Below, piece by piece: positions 43,734 to 53,466 of a stretch of 64,000 nucleotides of DNA; position 1 is the stretch's first letter; every line of letters starts with the position of its first letter. Source of the stretch: Sediminibacterium sp. (GTDB lineage: Bacteria > Bacteroidota > Bacteroidia > Chitinophagales > Chitinophagaceae); the NCBI RefSeq assembly GCF_030695065.1, contig NZ_JAUYTR010000025.1:95154-159153 (forward strand), given 5' to 3'. A model generated the notes under the pieces. The model worked only from the letters and a program-made list of their open reading frames with translations, searched no databases and had not been told where the DNA came from. A program made the position numbers and the translations under genes.

Positions 43734-46106
43734 CTATATCCGAATATTCAGTGCCAGCATAAAGTTTCTTCCAGCCATTGGGTAATAAAAATTTTCTGTG
43801 ATAACCCCTCCTCCAGCAAAATAGCTAAAAGTATATCCATTTGGTTCATACTTTTTATTGTAGAGGTTATTCAGCTGAAAAATCAATTGTGCTTCTTTTA
43901 TTAATTTATTCTTGATGGTATAAATGGCTCTAAAGTCTTGCGTGTAAAATCCATTTAGTTTTCTTTGTTCGTTTTGGGTGTTGTCTAAGTATTGGTTGCT
44001 TACCCATTTATTTAATAAACTCAACTCAAGTTGTTGTATTGGTGTAAAGTTGATTCCTAATGCAGCAACCAATGTAGGTGAAAAAGAAATGTCTTTATTG
44101 CGGTGCTCAAAACTGAGTTGTCCGCCATTATCATAATCGTCTATATATTCAGTAAAAGCTTTGATTTTATTTTTACTAAGGCTAATATTTCCGTTAATAT
44201 TTAACCAATTTTTTACTGCAGCAGCTGCTTGTATTTCTATACCTGCTCTGTAACTATTGGGTATATTGGTTCTGGTATATGCTCCCACATCATTAATAGC
44301 ACCTGTTAAAACCAGTTGGTTATTATACTTCATGTAATAGGCAGTGAGGCCCAAAGAATATTTGCTATTTTTTTGTTCAATTCCTAATTCCCAATCGTGT
44401 AAGGTTTCATGTGTAGGTTGATTTATTTGACTAGCCTGAAAATCGTCTCTATTGGGCTCTTTACGTGCAACAGCATAACTGATATAACCACTCCAATTAT
44501 TTTTATTGTAGGCAATACCAGCTTTTGGGTTAAAGAATGTGAACGATCTGCTGATATTCAATGTTGGATTATCACTAAATCCATTCATGCTATGTTTAAC
44601 AGTTCTTAGTTGTAAGTCGGTAAAAAGCGAAATGTTTTTAGCAATAGGGTATTGCCATTTTGCATATATATTGGCATCGTTTTTTGTAGCAGGTAAATCA
44701 TAATATTTATATCCGCTTGGTACCGTTCCAACTTCCATAAATGGAATGGTGCCGAAGTGAGTTCCATTGTAAACAGACCAGCCTCCACCTAAAGTAAATT
44801 CATGTTTGTTTTTCTTGTATTGTAAAGAAATGATTTGACCATAAAAATCATTATCTAGCCAACGCTGCCTTACTAAATTGGTTCTGGTTATGGTGTTGCC
44901 AGCAACTACTGCATTTGGAAGTCCATACCTAGAAAAACGTTGGTCTGCTTTGTATTCTTCATAATAGCCATTTCCCTTTGTTAAAAAGAAAGCGGTATTA
45001 AATGACCAGTACTCATTAATGGCGGTATTGTAAAATAATTGGTAATGTATTTGTGTGTAATTATCGGTTTGATTTTCGTATGGGCTTCCTACTTTTTCAG
45101 TACCTGCAGGATTATTGGTGCGATCTGTTCTTAACAAATTTTCAGCTACTCCATACCATGCTTGATAGGTTTTTTCTTTGCCTGAAAATACATTTAATCT
45201 GAGTGAAGATTTTTTGTTAAGGTAAGCAGCACTTATATAAAAAGACTTTAGATCACTGCTGGCCCTGTCTATGAATCCATCACTTGTAATTTTGCTGACT
45301 CTTGCATCTAATGTAAAATGATTACCTATTAAGCCTGTGCCTGCTTTAATGGTATTTTTTATGGTGTTAAATGAGCCAATACTATTATTGAATTCTGTGT
45401 ATGCTTTGCTATTGAATTCATTGGTGCTCATATTGAGGGTTGCACCAAATGAACTGGCACCGTTAGAAGAGGTTCCTGCTCCCCTCTGAATTTGTATACT
45501 ATTAACGGAAGAGGAAAAGTCTGGTAGGTTTACAAAAAAAGTACCCATACTTTCTGCGTCATTATATGGGATACCATTCAAGGTTACATTTATTCTTGTG
45601 GCATCTGTTCCCCTGATTCTTATTCCCGTATAACCCACCCCATTGCCTGCATCGGCATTAACTACTACAGCGGGTGTTTGATTTAATAAAAATGGAATAT
45701 CGGTTCCTAAGTTTAATTTATTAATGGCCGATTTATTTAAATTGGTTTTGGTAAAAGGGGAGCGATCGCTTGCTCTAATAGCTTTTACTTCTAATGGTTG
45801 AAGAAATAGTTGAAACGGCTTTAATTCAAAAATATGCAGTTTGTCAAAATTGGAGGGGATTGTAAAACTGCCGTTTTCGAAGCCAATACTGCTAATGGTT
45901 AAACTGCCAGGTTTAGGCACTGGTACAATGAATACTCCTTGCTCATTGGCACTAATTTGTCTGTTGCCAATGCTAATGGTAGCCCCCGCAATAGGATTGC
46001 CACTGCCTTTTTCTACTACTTGGCCATTGAATGTGTTGGAACTTGTTTGTGCAGTAATCATTAAGCTGAAGAGCATGATTGCTGTTGTTCCCATAATTTT
46101 TTTCAT
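43734..46106 (-). CDS. TonB-dependent receptor, probably for thiamin
   Basis: 790 residues. Signal peptide (MKKIMGTTAIMLFSLMITAQ), a carboxypeptidase-regulatory-like domain (about residues 28-105, FNGQVVEKGSGNPIAGATISI), a plug domain (about 110-235, with RIRGTDATRINVTLNGIPYNDAES) and a 22-strand-type barrel ending in an aromatic strand (GRNFMLALNIRI). The TPP riboswitch directly upstream makes thiamin or a thiamin precursor the best substrate guess. Riboswitch-controlled receptors of this kind are known in Bacteroidota. Confidence 0.87.
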   Translation of the reverse strand: MKKIMGTTAIMLFSLMITAQTSSNTFNGQVVEKGSGNPIAGATISIGNRQISANEQGVFIVPVPKPGSLTISSIGFENGSFTIPSNFDKLHIFELKPFQLFLQPLEVKAIRASDRSPFTKTNLNKSAINKLNLGTDIPFLLNQTPAVVVNADAGNGVGYTGIRIRGTDATRINVTLNGIPYNDAESMGTFFVNLPDFSSSVNSIQIQRGAGTSSNGASSFGATLNMSTNEFNSKAYTEFNNSIGSFNTIKNTIKAGTGLIGNHFTLDARVSKITSDGFIDRASSDLKSFYISAAYLNKKSSLRLNVFSGKEKTYQAWYGVAENLLRTDRTNNPAGTEKVGSPYENQTDNYTQIHYQLFYNTAINEYWSFNTAFFLTKGNGYYEEYKADQRFSRYGLPNAVVAGNTITRTNLVRQRWLDNDFYGQIISLQYKKNKHEFTLGGGWSVYNGTHFGTIPFMEVGTVPSGYKYYDLPATKNDANIYAKWQYPIAKNISLFTDLQLRTVKHSMNGFSDNPTLNISRSFTFFNPKAGIAYNKNNWSGYISYAVARKEPNRDDFQASQINQPTHETLHDWELGIEQKNSKYSLGLTAYYMKYNNQLVLTGAINDVGAYTRTNIPNSYRAGIEIQAAAAVKNWLNINGNISLSKNKIKAFTEYIDDYDNGGQLSFEHRNKDISFSPTLVAALGINFTPIQQLELSLLNKWVSNQYLDNTQNEQRKLNGFYTQDFRAIYTIKNKLIKEAQLIFQLNNLYNKKYEPNGYTFSYFAGGGVITENFYYPMAGRNFMLALNIRI

Positions 46107-46179
46107 TTTTTAAATGGTTTAAAAATTAAATAATGGGAACAGGGAAATGCAATAGGAGAGGTATCCGAAAAATGTATCA

Positions 46180-46262
46180 CCTTCCCTTCGCAGGAATTAC
46201 CCTGTTCAGGTTCAACGGGTATTTCTCAGCCGAACGAATAAAACGTTCAGCACCCCGAGGAC
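46180..46262 (-). ncRNA. TPP (THI-box) riboswitch
   Basis: Read on the minus strand the conserved blocks come in order: TCCTCGGGGTGC, a small GAACG/CGTTC hairpin, GGCTGAGAAATACCC, GAACCTGAACAGGGTAATTCC and GCGAAGGGAAGG. These are the P2-P5 elements of the thiamin pyrophosphate aptamer. It lies 73 bases before the TonB receptor ATG. No terminator hairpin with a T-run follows, so it probably acts on translation or by another route. Confidence 0.93.
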
Positions 46263-46266
46263 AAGG

Positions 46267-46274
46267 CAAAAATA
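46267..46274 (-). promoter_or_regulatory. -7 promoter box before the TPP riboswitch
   Basis: Minus strand TATTTTTG (46274-46267) fits TAnnTTTG and ends four bases before the aptamer start. No clear -33 TTG. Confidence 0.45.
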
Positions 46275-46340
46275 GTTCTTTCTTTTTTAAAGAGGGTGTA
46301 ACTTTCTGGCTGTTCAACCGTTTTTATAAAAAATCTCGCT

Positions 46341-47069
46341 ATGAAGAAACAAATTCTACTCATGTTAAGTGCTTTCATATTTGCAACAAGCTTTGCACAA
46401 GATGAAAAAAAATTAGTGTTTGATGTAAATGCCCAAGAGCGTAAAGTAGGTCCATTTAATGGTATTGAAATTTCTGGAGCCATTAATTTGTTTATATCAC
46501 AGGGAAAAGAAGCAGCGGTTGCTGTAAGTTCCAATGAGCCTGAATTATTAGACAAAATAAAGACCGTTGTAAGGAACAATACTTTATATATATCCCTCGA
46601 TACAAAGGGGATGAGCTGGAAAAAATGGGGCAATAATCAAATAAAAGCATACGTAACTTTCACCGATTTAATGAAGTTGGAAGCTTCTGGTGCTTGCAAT
46701 ATCAAATCGGCCGGTAAAATGAAATTAGATGAATTAAAAGTGCAATTATCTGGTGCTAGTGATTTTACAGGCGATCTTGAAATGGGCAATATTCGGATAG
46801 ATTTAAGTGGTGCTTCACAAGTAAATTTAAAAGGGACAGCTGTTAAAGCTACTTATTTAGCAAGTGGAGCTAGTAGTATAAAGGCATTCGATTTTGCTGT
46901 AAATTTTTGTAAAATTGATGCAAGTGGAGCTTCTTCTGTTCGAGTTTTGGCTAATAAAGAAATTAGTGCAGAAGCAAGTGGGGCAAGCAGTATACAATAC
47001 AAAGGGGAAGCAATGATTAAAGATTTTAACAGCAGTGGGGCTTCTTCAGTTAAGCGAAAATCAGACTAA
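46341..47069 (+). CDS. DUF2807 / GIN-domain secreted protein
   Basis: 242 residues with signal peptide MKKQILLMLSAFIFATSFAQ. The remainder is a right-handed beta-helix-like repeat region with seven or so SGASS/SGAS units (SGACNIKSAG, LSGASDFTG, LSGASQVNL, ASGASSIKAF, SGASSVRVL, SGASSIQYKG, SGASSVKRK). This is the putative autotransporter-adhesin head GIN domain (DUF2807), very common in Bacteroidota. Its function in the envelope is unknown. It is divergent from the thiamin receptor. Confidence 0.87.
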   Translation: MKKQILLMLSAFIFATSFAQDEKKLVFDVNAQERKVGPFNGIEISGAINLFISQGKEAAVAVSSNEPELLDKIKTVVRNNTLYISLDTKGMSWKKWGNNQIKAYVTFTDLMKLEASGACNIKSAGKMKLDELKVQLSGASDFTGDLEMGNIRIDLSGASQVNLKGTAVKATYLASGASSIKAFDFAVNFCKIDASGASSVRVLANKEISAEASGASSIQYKGEAMIKDFNSSGASSVKRKSD

Positions 47070-47082
47070 AAGTTAAATAATA

Positions 47083-47114
47083 TTTGGTTGCTAAGTTTCT
47101 AAAACCTACTTTTG
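47083..47114 (+). promoter_or_regulatory. Promoter of initiator tRNA
   Basis: TTTG at 47083-47086, 20-base spacer, TACTTTTG at 47107-47114, 13 bases before the tRNA. Confidence 0.65.
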
Positions 47115-47127
47115 CAACCCATTACAT

Positions 47128-47199
<72 letters not shown>

Positions 47200-47205
47200 C
47201 AGCTT

Positions 47206-47230
47206 AAAGGCCCTTATGGGGCCTTTTTTT
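47206..47230 (+). terminator. Terminator after initiator tRNA
   Basis: AAAGGCCC / GGGGCCTTT-type hairpin (TTAT loop) with seven T. Confidence 0.88.
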
Positions 47231-47319
47231 ATGGGTTTAAGTTATAATAAAAGATAAACAGTTATTTGAACTGCCTTTTTTGGCAGCAAGGAGATTGCCT
47301 AAATAATGATTAAATTGAA

Positions 47320-48195
47320 TTGGTGAAAGCAGGTTTTGTAAATATTTTTGGTAAACCCAACGCGGGTAAAAGCACCCTCCTAAATGCATTGATAGGAGAG
47401 AAGATGGCTATTGTTTCTCCAAAGGTTCAAACAACCAGGCATCGGATCAAAGCATTTTTAAATAAGCCCGGCGAATACCAAATTATATTTTCTGATACCC
47501 CAGGCATTATTGATCCTAAGTATAAGCTGCATCAAAAAATGATGGATTCGGTAAAAGGTGCATTGGAAGATGCAGACTTAGCCTTATTAATGGTAGACGC
47601 CAATGATAATTTTGAAGAGTGTGATGCTATTTTTTCTGCACTTAAATTAAAAGTGCCCGCTTTACTTATTTTAAACAAAATTGATATTGCAGGGAATGGT
47701 AAAATTGCAGAAGCTGAAGCTTTTTTTGCGAATAAGCCCTATTGCAAACAATTGGTAAAAATTGGTGCGCTACAAAAATTACACCTCAATAAATTGTTGG
47801 CTGTAATTGTTGGAATGTTACCCGAAGGGGTTCCATTTTATAATGAAGATGATTTGAGTGATTTGCCAACTCGTTTTTTTGTATCGGAAATGATACGGGA
47901 AAAGATTTATGAATTGTTTGCAGATGAAATTCCTTACCACACTGCTGTATTAGTAAATGAATACAAAGACAAAGGGAATATTGTAAAAATTCAAGCAGAT
48001 ATTATTGTACATAGAGAAACACAAAAGGCAATCATAATTGGTGAGAAGGGAACCATGATAAGGCAAATTGGTATTCAAGCAAGAAGAGATATTGAAGCTT
48101 TTGTGCAGAAAAAAATATTTTTAGAGTTATTTGTAAAAGTGCGTCCTAAATGGCGCGACAATGACCTTCAATTAAAAGAATATGGTTATCAATAA
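47320..48195 (+). CDS. era: GTPase Era
   Basis: About 291 residues. GTPase motifs G1 GKPNAGKST, G2 region QTTRHR, G3 DTPG, G4 NKID, followed by a C-terminal KH RNA-binding domain (ILNKI.. to IIIGEKGTMIRQIGIQARRDIEAF). Era aids 30S ribosome maturation. There is no ATG at the right place: the conserved N-terminus (KAGFVNIFGKPN) begins with TTG 47320 or GTG 47323. It is followed by der, 36 bases away. Confidence 0.93.
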   Translation: MVKAGFVNIFGKPNAGKSTLLNALIGEKMAIVSPKVQTTRHRIKAFLNKPGEYQIIFSDTPGIIDPKYKLHQKMMDSVKGALEDADLALLMVDANDNFEECDAIFSALKLKVPALLILNKIDIAGNGKIAEAEAFFANKPYCKQLVKIGALQKLHLNKLLAVIVGMLPEGVPFYNEDDLSDLPTRFFVSEMIREKIYELFADEIPYHTAVLVNEYKDKGNIVKIQADIIVHRETQKAIIIGEKGTMIRQIGIQARRDIEAFVQKKIFLELFVKVRPKWRDNDLQLKEYGYQ

Positions 48196-48231
48196 AAAGA
48201 TAACTGATTACCTCAATTAGAATTATACAAA

Positions 48232-49545
48232 ATGAGTTACACCGTAGCAATTGTTGGAAGACCCAATGTAGGAAAAAGCACTTTCTTTAATCGTTTATTA
48301 GAACAGCGTAAAGCTATTGTAGACGATATTAGTGGTGTAACACGCGATCGCCAATATGGTGTTGCAGACTGGAATGGAAAATCCTTTAACCTTATAGATA
48401 CTGGTGGTTTTGTTCCACAAAGCGAAGACATTTTTGAAGTTGAAATACGCAAACAAGTAAAGATTGCAATAGATGAAGCCAATGCCATCATTTTTATGGT
48501 AGATGTGGCAACAGGTATTACAGACTTAGATGAAGCCATGGCCGATTTATTGCGTAGAAGCAGTAAGCCTGTATTTGTTGTGGTAAATAAAGTAGATAAT
48601 GGAACAAGAGAATTAGAAGCTACCGAGTTTTATAGTTTAGGATTCGAGCACACATTTTTTATCAGCAGTATTTCAGGAAGCGGTACAGGAGACCTGTTAG
48701 ACGCGGTGGTTGCCAATATTACCGATGAAGAAGGTCAGGAAAATCCACTTGATAATGAATTACCCAAGTTTGCCATTATTGGGCAACCCAATGTGGGCAA
48801 GTCTTCTTTATTAAACGCGCTGGTAGGAGAAGAAAGAACAATCGTAAGTAATATAGCTGGAACAACTAGAGATACCATTCATACCCACTATAAACTTTTT
48901 CAGAAAGAGTTCATGCTAATTGATACGGCTGGTATTAGAAAGAAAAGTAAAGAGAAAGATGATCTTGAATTCTATTCTATTATCAGGGCCATTAAAGCAA
49001 TGGATGAAGCGGATGTATGTTTATTGGTAATTGATGCACACAAGGGAATTACCGCACAAGATATTACCATATTTAGTTTAGCTGCAAGAAAGGGTAAGGG
49101 CATTGTTATGCTGGTGAATAAATGGGACTTAATTGAAAAGGAAACCAATACTGCTCGCGATTATGAAAAAGTGCTCAAGCAAAAAATGGCTCCATTTAAT
49201 GATGTGCCTATCTTATTTATATCTGTAACTGAAAAAACCAGGATTTTTAAAGCAATCGAAACTGGCTTAGCTGTGTACGAGAACCGATGCAGAAAAGTAA
49301 CCACTTCTGTATTAAATGAAGTGATGCTAAAAGCAGTTGAAAATTATCATGCACCAGTAGTTCGTGGTCATTCTATTAAAATCAAGTTTGTAACTCAGTT
49401 ACCTACTCCAGTTCCTTCATTTGCCTTTTTTACCAATTTCCCAGAAGACATTAAAATGCCCTATAAAAACTACTTAGAAAATCAATTAAGAGCCAATTTT
49501 GACTTTAAAGGGGTTCCAATTCGGATTTTCTTTAGAAAAAAGTAA
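48232..49545 (+). CDS. der: GTPase Der (EngA)
   Basis: 437 residues with two tandem GTPase domains and a KH-like C-terminus, unique to Der. Domain 1: GRPNVGKST, DTGG, NKVD; domain 2 (from about residue 178): GQPNVGKSS, DTAG, NKWD. It acts in 50S ribosome assembly. It lies 36 bases after era, probably the same transcript. Confidence 0.96.
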   Translation: MSYTVAIVGRPNVGKSTFFNRLLEQRKAIVDDISGVTRDRQYGVADWNGKSFNLIDTGGFVPQSEDIFEVEIRKQVKIAIDEANAIIFMVDVATGITDLDEAMADLLRRSSKPVFVVVNKVDNGTRELEATEFYSLGFEHTFFISSISGSGTGDLLDAVVANITDEEGQENPLDNELPKFAIIGQPNVGKSSLLNALVGEERTIVSNIAGTTRDTIHTHYKLFQKEFMLIDTAGIRKKSKEKDDLEFYSIIRAIKAMDEADVCLLVIDAHKGITAQDITIFSLAARKGKGIVMLVNKWDLIEKETNTARDYEKVLKQKMAPFNDVPILFISVTEKTRIFKAIETGLAVYENRCRKVTTSVLNEVMLKAVENYHAPVVRGHSIKIKFVTQLPTPVPSFAFFTNFPEDIKMPYKNYLENQLRANFDFKGVPIRIFFRKK

Positions 49546-49561
49546 AAATTTTAGGAAAATT

Positions 49562-49593
49562 TTGGCTTTAATACCCTAATTGCCCTATTTTTG
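49562..49593 (+). promoter_or_regulatory. Promoter of the small repeat lipoprotein
   Basis: TTG at 49562-49564, 21-base spacer, TATTTTTG at 49586-49593; 32 bases before ATG 49626. Confidence 0.55.
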
Positions 49594-49625
49594 CAACCAA
49601 ATAAAAAAACCCAAAAACAAGTACA

Positions 49626-49808
49626 ATGAAAAAAGTATTCGCAATTCTAGCTGTAGCAGGTTTAATGACTGCTTGTAACAACGCTGAAACAACTGATGCA
49701 ACTGCTGACACTGCTGCTGCAACTGTAGACACTGCTGCTGCAACTGTAGACACAACTGCTGCTACTGTTGATACAACTGCTGCTGCTGTTGATACAACCA
49801 AGAAATAA
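49626..49808 (+). CDS. Tiny lipoprotein with seven-residue repeats
   Basis: 60 residues: lipoprotein signal (MKKVFAILAVAGLMTAC, then NNAE) and a tail of four near-identical seven-residue units of the form D-T-A/T-A-A-T/A-V, coded by tandem 21-bp repeats at 49707-49790 (the first two are identical). The low-complexity Ala/Thr/Val/Asp tail is probably extended or helical. It has its own promoter and a strong terminator, so it is very likely expressed, perhaps strongly. Function unknown; an Lpp-like spacer is one idea. Confidence 0.8.
   Translation: MKKVFAILAVAGLMTACNNAETTDATADTAAATVDTAAATVDTTAATVDTTAAAVDTTKK
49707..49790 (+). repeat. Four tandem 21-bp repeats
   Basis: Units at 49707, 49728, 49749 and 49770; the first two are identical and the later two diverged. 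They are in frame in the small lipoprotein gene. Confidence 0.85.
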
Positions 49809-49852
49809 GTTAATACAAGTACTAGTTACTAATATTACTTCTTGCAAGAAGG

Positions 49853-49884
49853 TCCTCCCGATAACAATCGGGAGGATTTTTTTT
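49853..49884 (+). terminator. Terminator after the small lipoprotein
   Basis: A 10-bp perfect stem (TCCTCCCGAT / ATCGGGAGGA, AACA loop) followed by eight T. Confidence 0.93.
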
Positions 49885-50004
49885 GTGCCAGTTTGTACCA
49901 AAAACTGGGTTGTTGAACAGATGGCATTAATATTGTTTCTTTAATCCTTTTAATAATGGAAATTTTTCCATTTCATTTTTGTGACAATTTGACCCTAGTA
50001 GAAT

Positions 50005-52407
50005 ATGGATAAGCGTAAATTAATTTTTAAGTCTGAAGATGAGACCGATTTTATGCCAATTATTCCCATCAATGAACAGGAAGGGGATCTAGACAATAAT
50101 TTGGTTATTCCTGATGAATTACCCATTCTTCCATTAAGAAATACGGTATTGTTTCCTGGAGTAGTTTTACCTATAACAGTTGGTAGAGATAAGAGCATCA
50201 AAGCAGTAAGCGATGTTTATAAAACCGACAAATTGATTGGAGTAATAGCACAGAAAGATGCCAATATAGAAGAACCAGAACCCAAAGACCTTTGCAAAAT
50301 TGGCACAGTTGCCAAAATTGTCAAGCTCATTAAAATGCCTGATGGCGGAACTACTATTATTATTCAAGGCAAAAAGCGTTTTGAGTGGATGGAAATGTTG
50401 AGTGATGATCCTTATTTCAAAGCTAGTATTCAATTATTTACAGAAGCGGACGCTCCTGACACAGAAGACTTCAAAGCTTATGTTAGTACCATAAAGGATT
50501 TGGCTGCTCAAATTATTCACCTCTCCCCCAATTTACCAACAGAAGCTTCTATTATTCTAAAGAATATAGAGAACCCTGCTTTTTTAATCAATTTTGTTAG
50601 CAGCAATTTAAACAGCGATTTACAAGAGAAACAGCAACTTTTAGAAATCAATGATGTTAATGATCGTGCCATTAAATTGGTTCATATTCTTCAACGTGAA
50701 TTACAGTTTGCAGAACTAAAAGATAAAGTAACCAACAAAACTAGAACGGAATTAGATAAACAGCAACGCGATTATTTTCTTCAGCAGCAACTCAAAAGTA
50801 TTAAAGAAGAATTGGGTGGAGACACCAATGAAAGAGAGATTGCTGAAATGAAGAAGAAGGCCGAAACAAAAAAGTGGCCTGAAGCTGCAAAAAATGCCTT
50901 TAAAACTGGTATTCAAAAGTTAGAAAGAATGCATGCGTCTACACCAGATTATTCAGTGGTGTATAATCATTTAGACTTAATGCTAGACCTTCCTTGGGAT
51001 GAATATACCAATGATAACTACGATTTAAAGAATGCTAAGAAAGTATTAGACATTGACCATTATGGCATGACTAAAATTAAAAGCAGGATATTAGAATACT
51101 TGGCTGTTTTGAAATTAAAAGGAGACATGAAAAGTCCAATACTATGTTTTTTAGGTCCTCCCGGTATTGGTAAAACCTCTTTGGGAAAATCTATTGCGCA
51201 TGCAATTGGAAGAAAATATGTGCGATTAAGTTTGGGTGGTTTACACGACGAAAGTGAAATCAGGGGGCATAGAAAAACTTATATTGGTGCTATGCCTGGA
51301 AGAATTTTGCAAAATATTCGAAAGTGCAAAACGTCTAATCCGGTTATGATTTTAGATGAGATTGATAAAATAGGTTCAGACCATAGAGGAGACCCATCTT
51401 CTGCCTTATTAGAAGTGTTAGACCCTGAACAGAACCATACTTTTTACGATAATTATTTAGAATTAGAATACGATTTAAGCAAAGTACTTTTCATAGCTAC
51501 TGCCAATAATCTACAAAATATACAGCCGGCTTTAAGAGATCGATTAGAGATTATTGATTTAAGTGGATATGCAATTGAAGAAAAAGTAGAAATAGCCAAA
51601 CGCCATTTGGTGCCTAAGCAAAAAGAAGCCCATGGTTTAGCTAAAGTAAACTTTAAAATAAACGATAAGGTTTTAGAAAAAGTAATTGAGCAATATACTA
51701 GAGAGAGTGGGGTAAGAGAATTAGATCGTCAGCTTGCTTCTATTATGCGTTTTCAAGCGAAGGAAATGGCATTAAAAGAAAAAGTAAAATTGAATTTAAC
51801 GGCTGCTGATGTTGAGAAGATATTGGGTCAACAACGATACAGCAATGAAATTTATAAAACAGCCAATATGGCTGGAGTAGTAGTTGGGTTAGCTTGGACT
51901 TATGTGGGAGGAGATATTCTATTCATTGAAACCATTTTAAGCGATGGAAAAGGCGAATTGAAACTAACAGGTAATTTGGGTAATGTAATGAAAGAAAGTG
52001 CAACAACTGCTTTAAGTTATATTCAAGCTAATTACAAAAAACTAGGCATAGATCCTGAATTGTTTAAGAACAAGAATATTCATATTCACGTTCCGGAAGG
52101 TGCAGTTCCCAAAGATGGACCTAGTGCTGGTATTACCATGTTAACTTCTATTACTTCTGCTTTTACAGGACGAAAGGTAAAACCATTCTTAGCAATGACA
52201 GGTGAAATTACTCTTCGAGGTCAAGTGTTACCAGTAGGTGGAATTAAAGAAAAAGTGTTGGCGGCAAAACGTGCAGGGTTAAAGGAAATAGTGCTTTGTC
52301 ACTTGAATCAAAAAGATGTGTCTGAAATAGACAGTAGTTTTATTAAAGGACTACATTTCCAATATGTTAAAACCATGCAACAGGTTGTTGATTATGCGCT
52401 TGTATAG
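50005..52407 (+). CDS. lon: ATP-dependent protease Lon
   Basis: 800 residues. N-terminal LON substrate domain (about 30-235, [19 protein letters not shown]), a coiled region, the AAA+ domain with Walker [12 protein letters not shown] and Walker [11 protein letters not shown], and a C-terminal protease domain with the Ser-Lys dyad in [11 protein letters not shown] and [14 protein letters not shown]. It degrades misfolded and regulatory proteins in the cytosol. The length is as usual. Nineteen bases later comes porQ. Confidence 0.97.
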   Translation: MDKRKLIFKSEDETDFMPIIPINEQEGDLDNNLVIPDELPILPLRNTVLFPGVVLPITVGRDKSIKAVSDVYKTDKLIGVIAQKDANIEEPEPKDLCKIGTVAKIVKLIKMPDGGTTIIIQGKKRFEWMEMLSDDPYFKASIQLFTEADAPDTEDFKAYVSTIKDLAAQIIHLSPNLPTEASIILKNIENPAFLINFVSSNLNSDLQEKQQLLEINDVNDRAIKLVHILQRELQFAELKDKVTNKTRTELDKQQRDYFLQQQLKSIKEELGGDTNEREIAEMKKKAETKKWPEAAKNAFKTGIQKLERMHASTPDYSVVYNHLDLMLDLPWDEYTNDNYDLKNAKKVLDIDHYGMTKIKSRILEYLAVLKLKGDMKSPILCFLGPPGIGKTSLGKSIAHAIGRKYVRLSLGGLHDESEIRGHRKTYIGAMPGRILQNIRKCKTSNPVMILDEIDKIGSDHRGDPSSALLEVLDPEQNHTFYDNYLELEYDLSKVLFIATANNLQNIQPALRDRLEIIDLSGYAIEEKVEIAKRHLVPKQKEAHGLAKVNFKINDKVLEKVIEQYTRESGVRELDRQLASIMRFQAKEMALKEKVKLNLTAADVEKILGQQRYSNEIYKTANMAGVVVGLAWTYVGGDILFIETILSDGKGELKLTGNLGNVMKESATTALSYIQANYKKLGIDPELFKNKNIHIHVPEGAVPKDGPSAGITMLTSITSAFTGRKVKPFLAMTGEITLRGQVLPVGGIKEKVLAAKRAGLKEIVLCHLNQKDVSEIDSSFIKGLHFQYVKTMQQVVDYALV

Positions 52408-52425
52408 TTGTAGTTTTAATATGGA

Positions 52426-53454
52426 ATGACAATCAAGAAATTTGTAATAAGTATATGCTTTTTTGTTGCCACCGAGTCTTTTTCTCAAACACTCGGTGGC
52501 AATGCTGTTTATAATTTTCTCTCACAACCTGGATCTGCTCAATTGTCTGCTTTAGGCGGAATAAATATTAGTAGTCTAAGCAATGATGTTTCTATGGGTT
52601 TAGGAAATCCGGCTTTACTTCGAAAAAGCATGCACCAACAAATAGCCACATCCTTTAATGGTTTTTTAGCGGGTATTAGTAATTATAGTGCAGTTACTTC
52701 TTATTTTCAGGAACGACATCAAATAAGTTGGGGACTGGGGTTACAATATTTGCATTATGGTAATATTACTCAAACCGATGCTGCAGGTTCTATATTGGGT
52801 ACATTTAAACCCAATGATTTTGCCATTCAATTCCTCATGAGTAAACAGTACAATAACTATTTTTATATAGGTGCAGCGGCTAAGTTTATTCAAAGTAATT
52901 ATGGATTGTATCGTTCGTCGGGCATTGCCATGGATATTGGACTTACTTATACTGACACAGCAAATCAATTTCAAGCAGCCATTGCCATTAAAAATATGGG
53001 AACCCAACTAAGTACTTATGGCGGTGCTGCCAAAGAAGAATTGCCTTTTGATTTACAAGCTGGAATAAGTAAAAGACTTGAAAATGCGCCTCTGCAGTTT
53101 TCCTTAACAGCACATAATTTACACAAGTTAAAAATACTTTATAATGACACTGCATTTAATGCATCGGAAGGCGATTTAAGAACCGCTGGCTTGTTGCAAA
53201 AAACTTTTGCCCACCTAATATTTGCTGCACAGTTTTATCTAAATGATAAAGTAGAAATCAATTTGGGCTATAATTTTTTAAGAAGACAAGACCTCAATAT
53301 ATTTAATGCTACTAGTGGATTGAATGGACTCACTGCTGGCGCAGGGTTCTTGCATAAAAAACTACATATTCGTTACGCAACAGGCTTTTACCAGCAGAAA
53401 GTCTTCCATCAGTTTACCCTCAATTTCAATTTTGCAGGGAATAGTCTTAATTAA
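52426..53454 (+). CDS. porQ: Type IX secretion protein PorQ
   Basis: 342 residues with signal peptide (MTIKKFVISICFFVATESFSQ) and the PorQ start TLGGNAVYNFLSQPGSAQLSALGG. The rest is a predicted outer-membrane beta-barrel of the PorV/PorQ (FadL-like) group. In T9SS PorQ works with PorZ and PorU in the attachment complex that processes exported proteins. Supports an active T9SS together with the genes at the left end. Confidence 0.88.
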   Translation: MTIKKFVISICFFVATESFSQTLGGNAVYNFLSQPGSAQLSALGGINISSLSNDVSMGLGNPALLRKSMHQQIATSFNGFLAGISNYSAVTSYFQERHQISWGLGLQYLHYGNITQTDAAGSILGTFKPNDFAIQFLMSKQYNNYFYIGAAAKFIQSNYGLYRSSGIAMDIGLTYTDTANQFQAAIAIKNMGTQLSTYGGAAKEELPFDLQAGISKRLENAPLQFSLTAHNLHKLKILYNDTAFNASEGDLRTAGLLQKTFAHLIFAAQFYLNDKVEINLGYNFLRRQDLNIFNATSGLNGLTAGAGFLHKKLHIRYATGFYQQKVFHQFTLNFNFAGNSLN

Positions 53455-53466
53455 ACCAACTTATAA

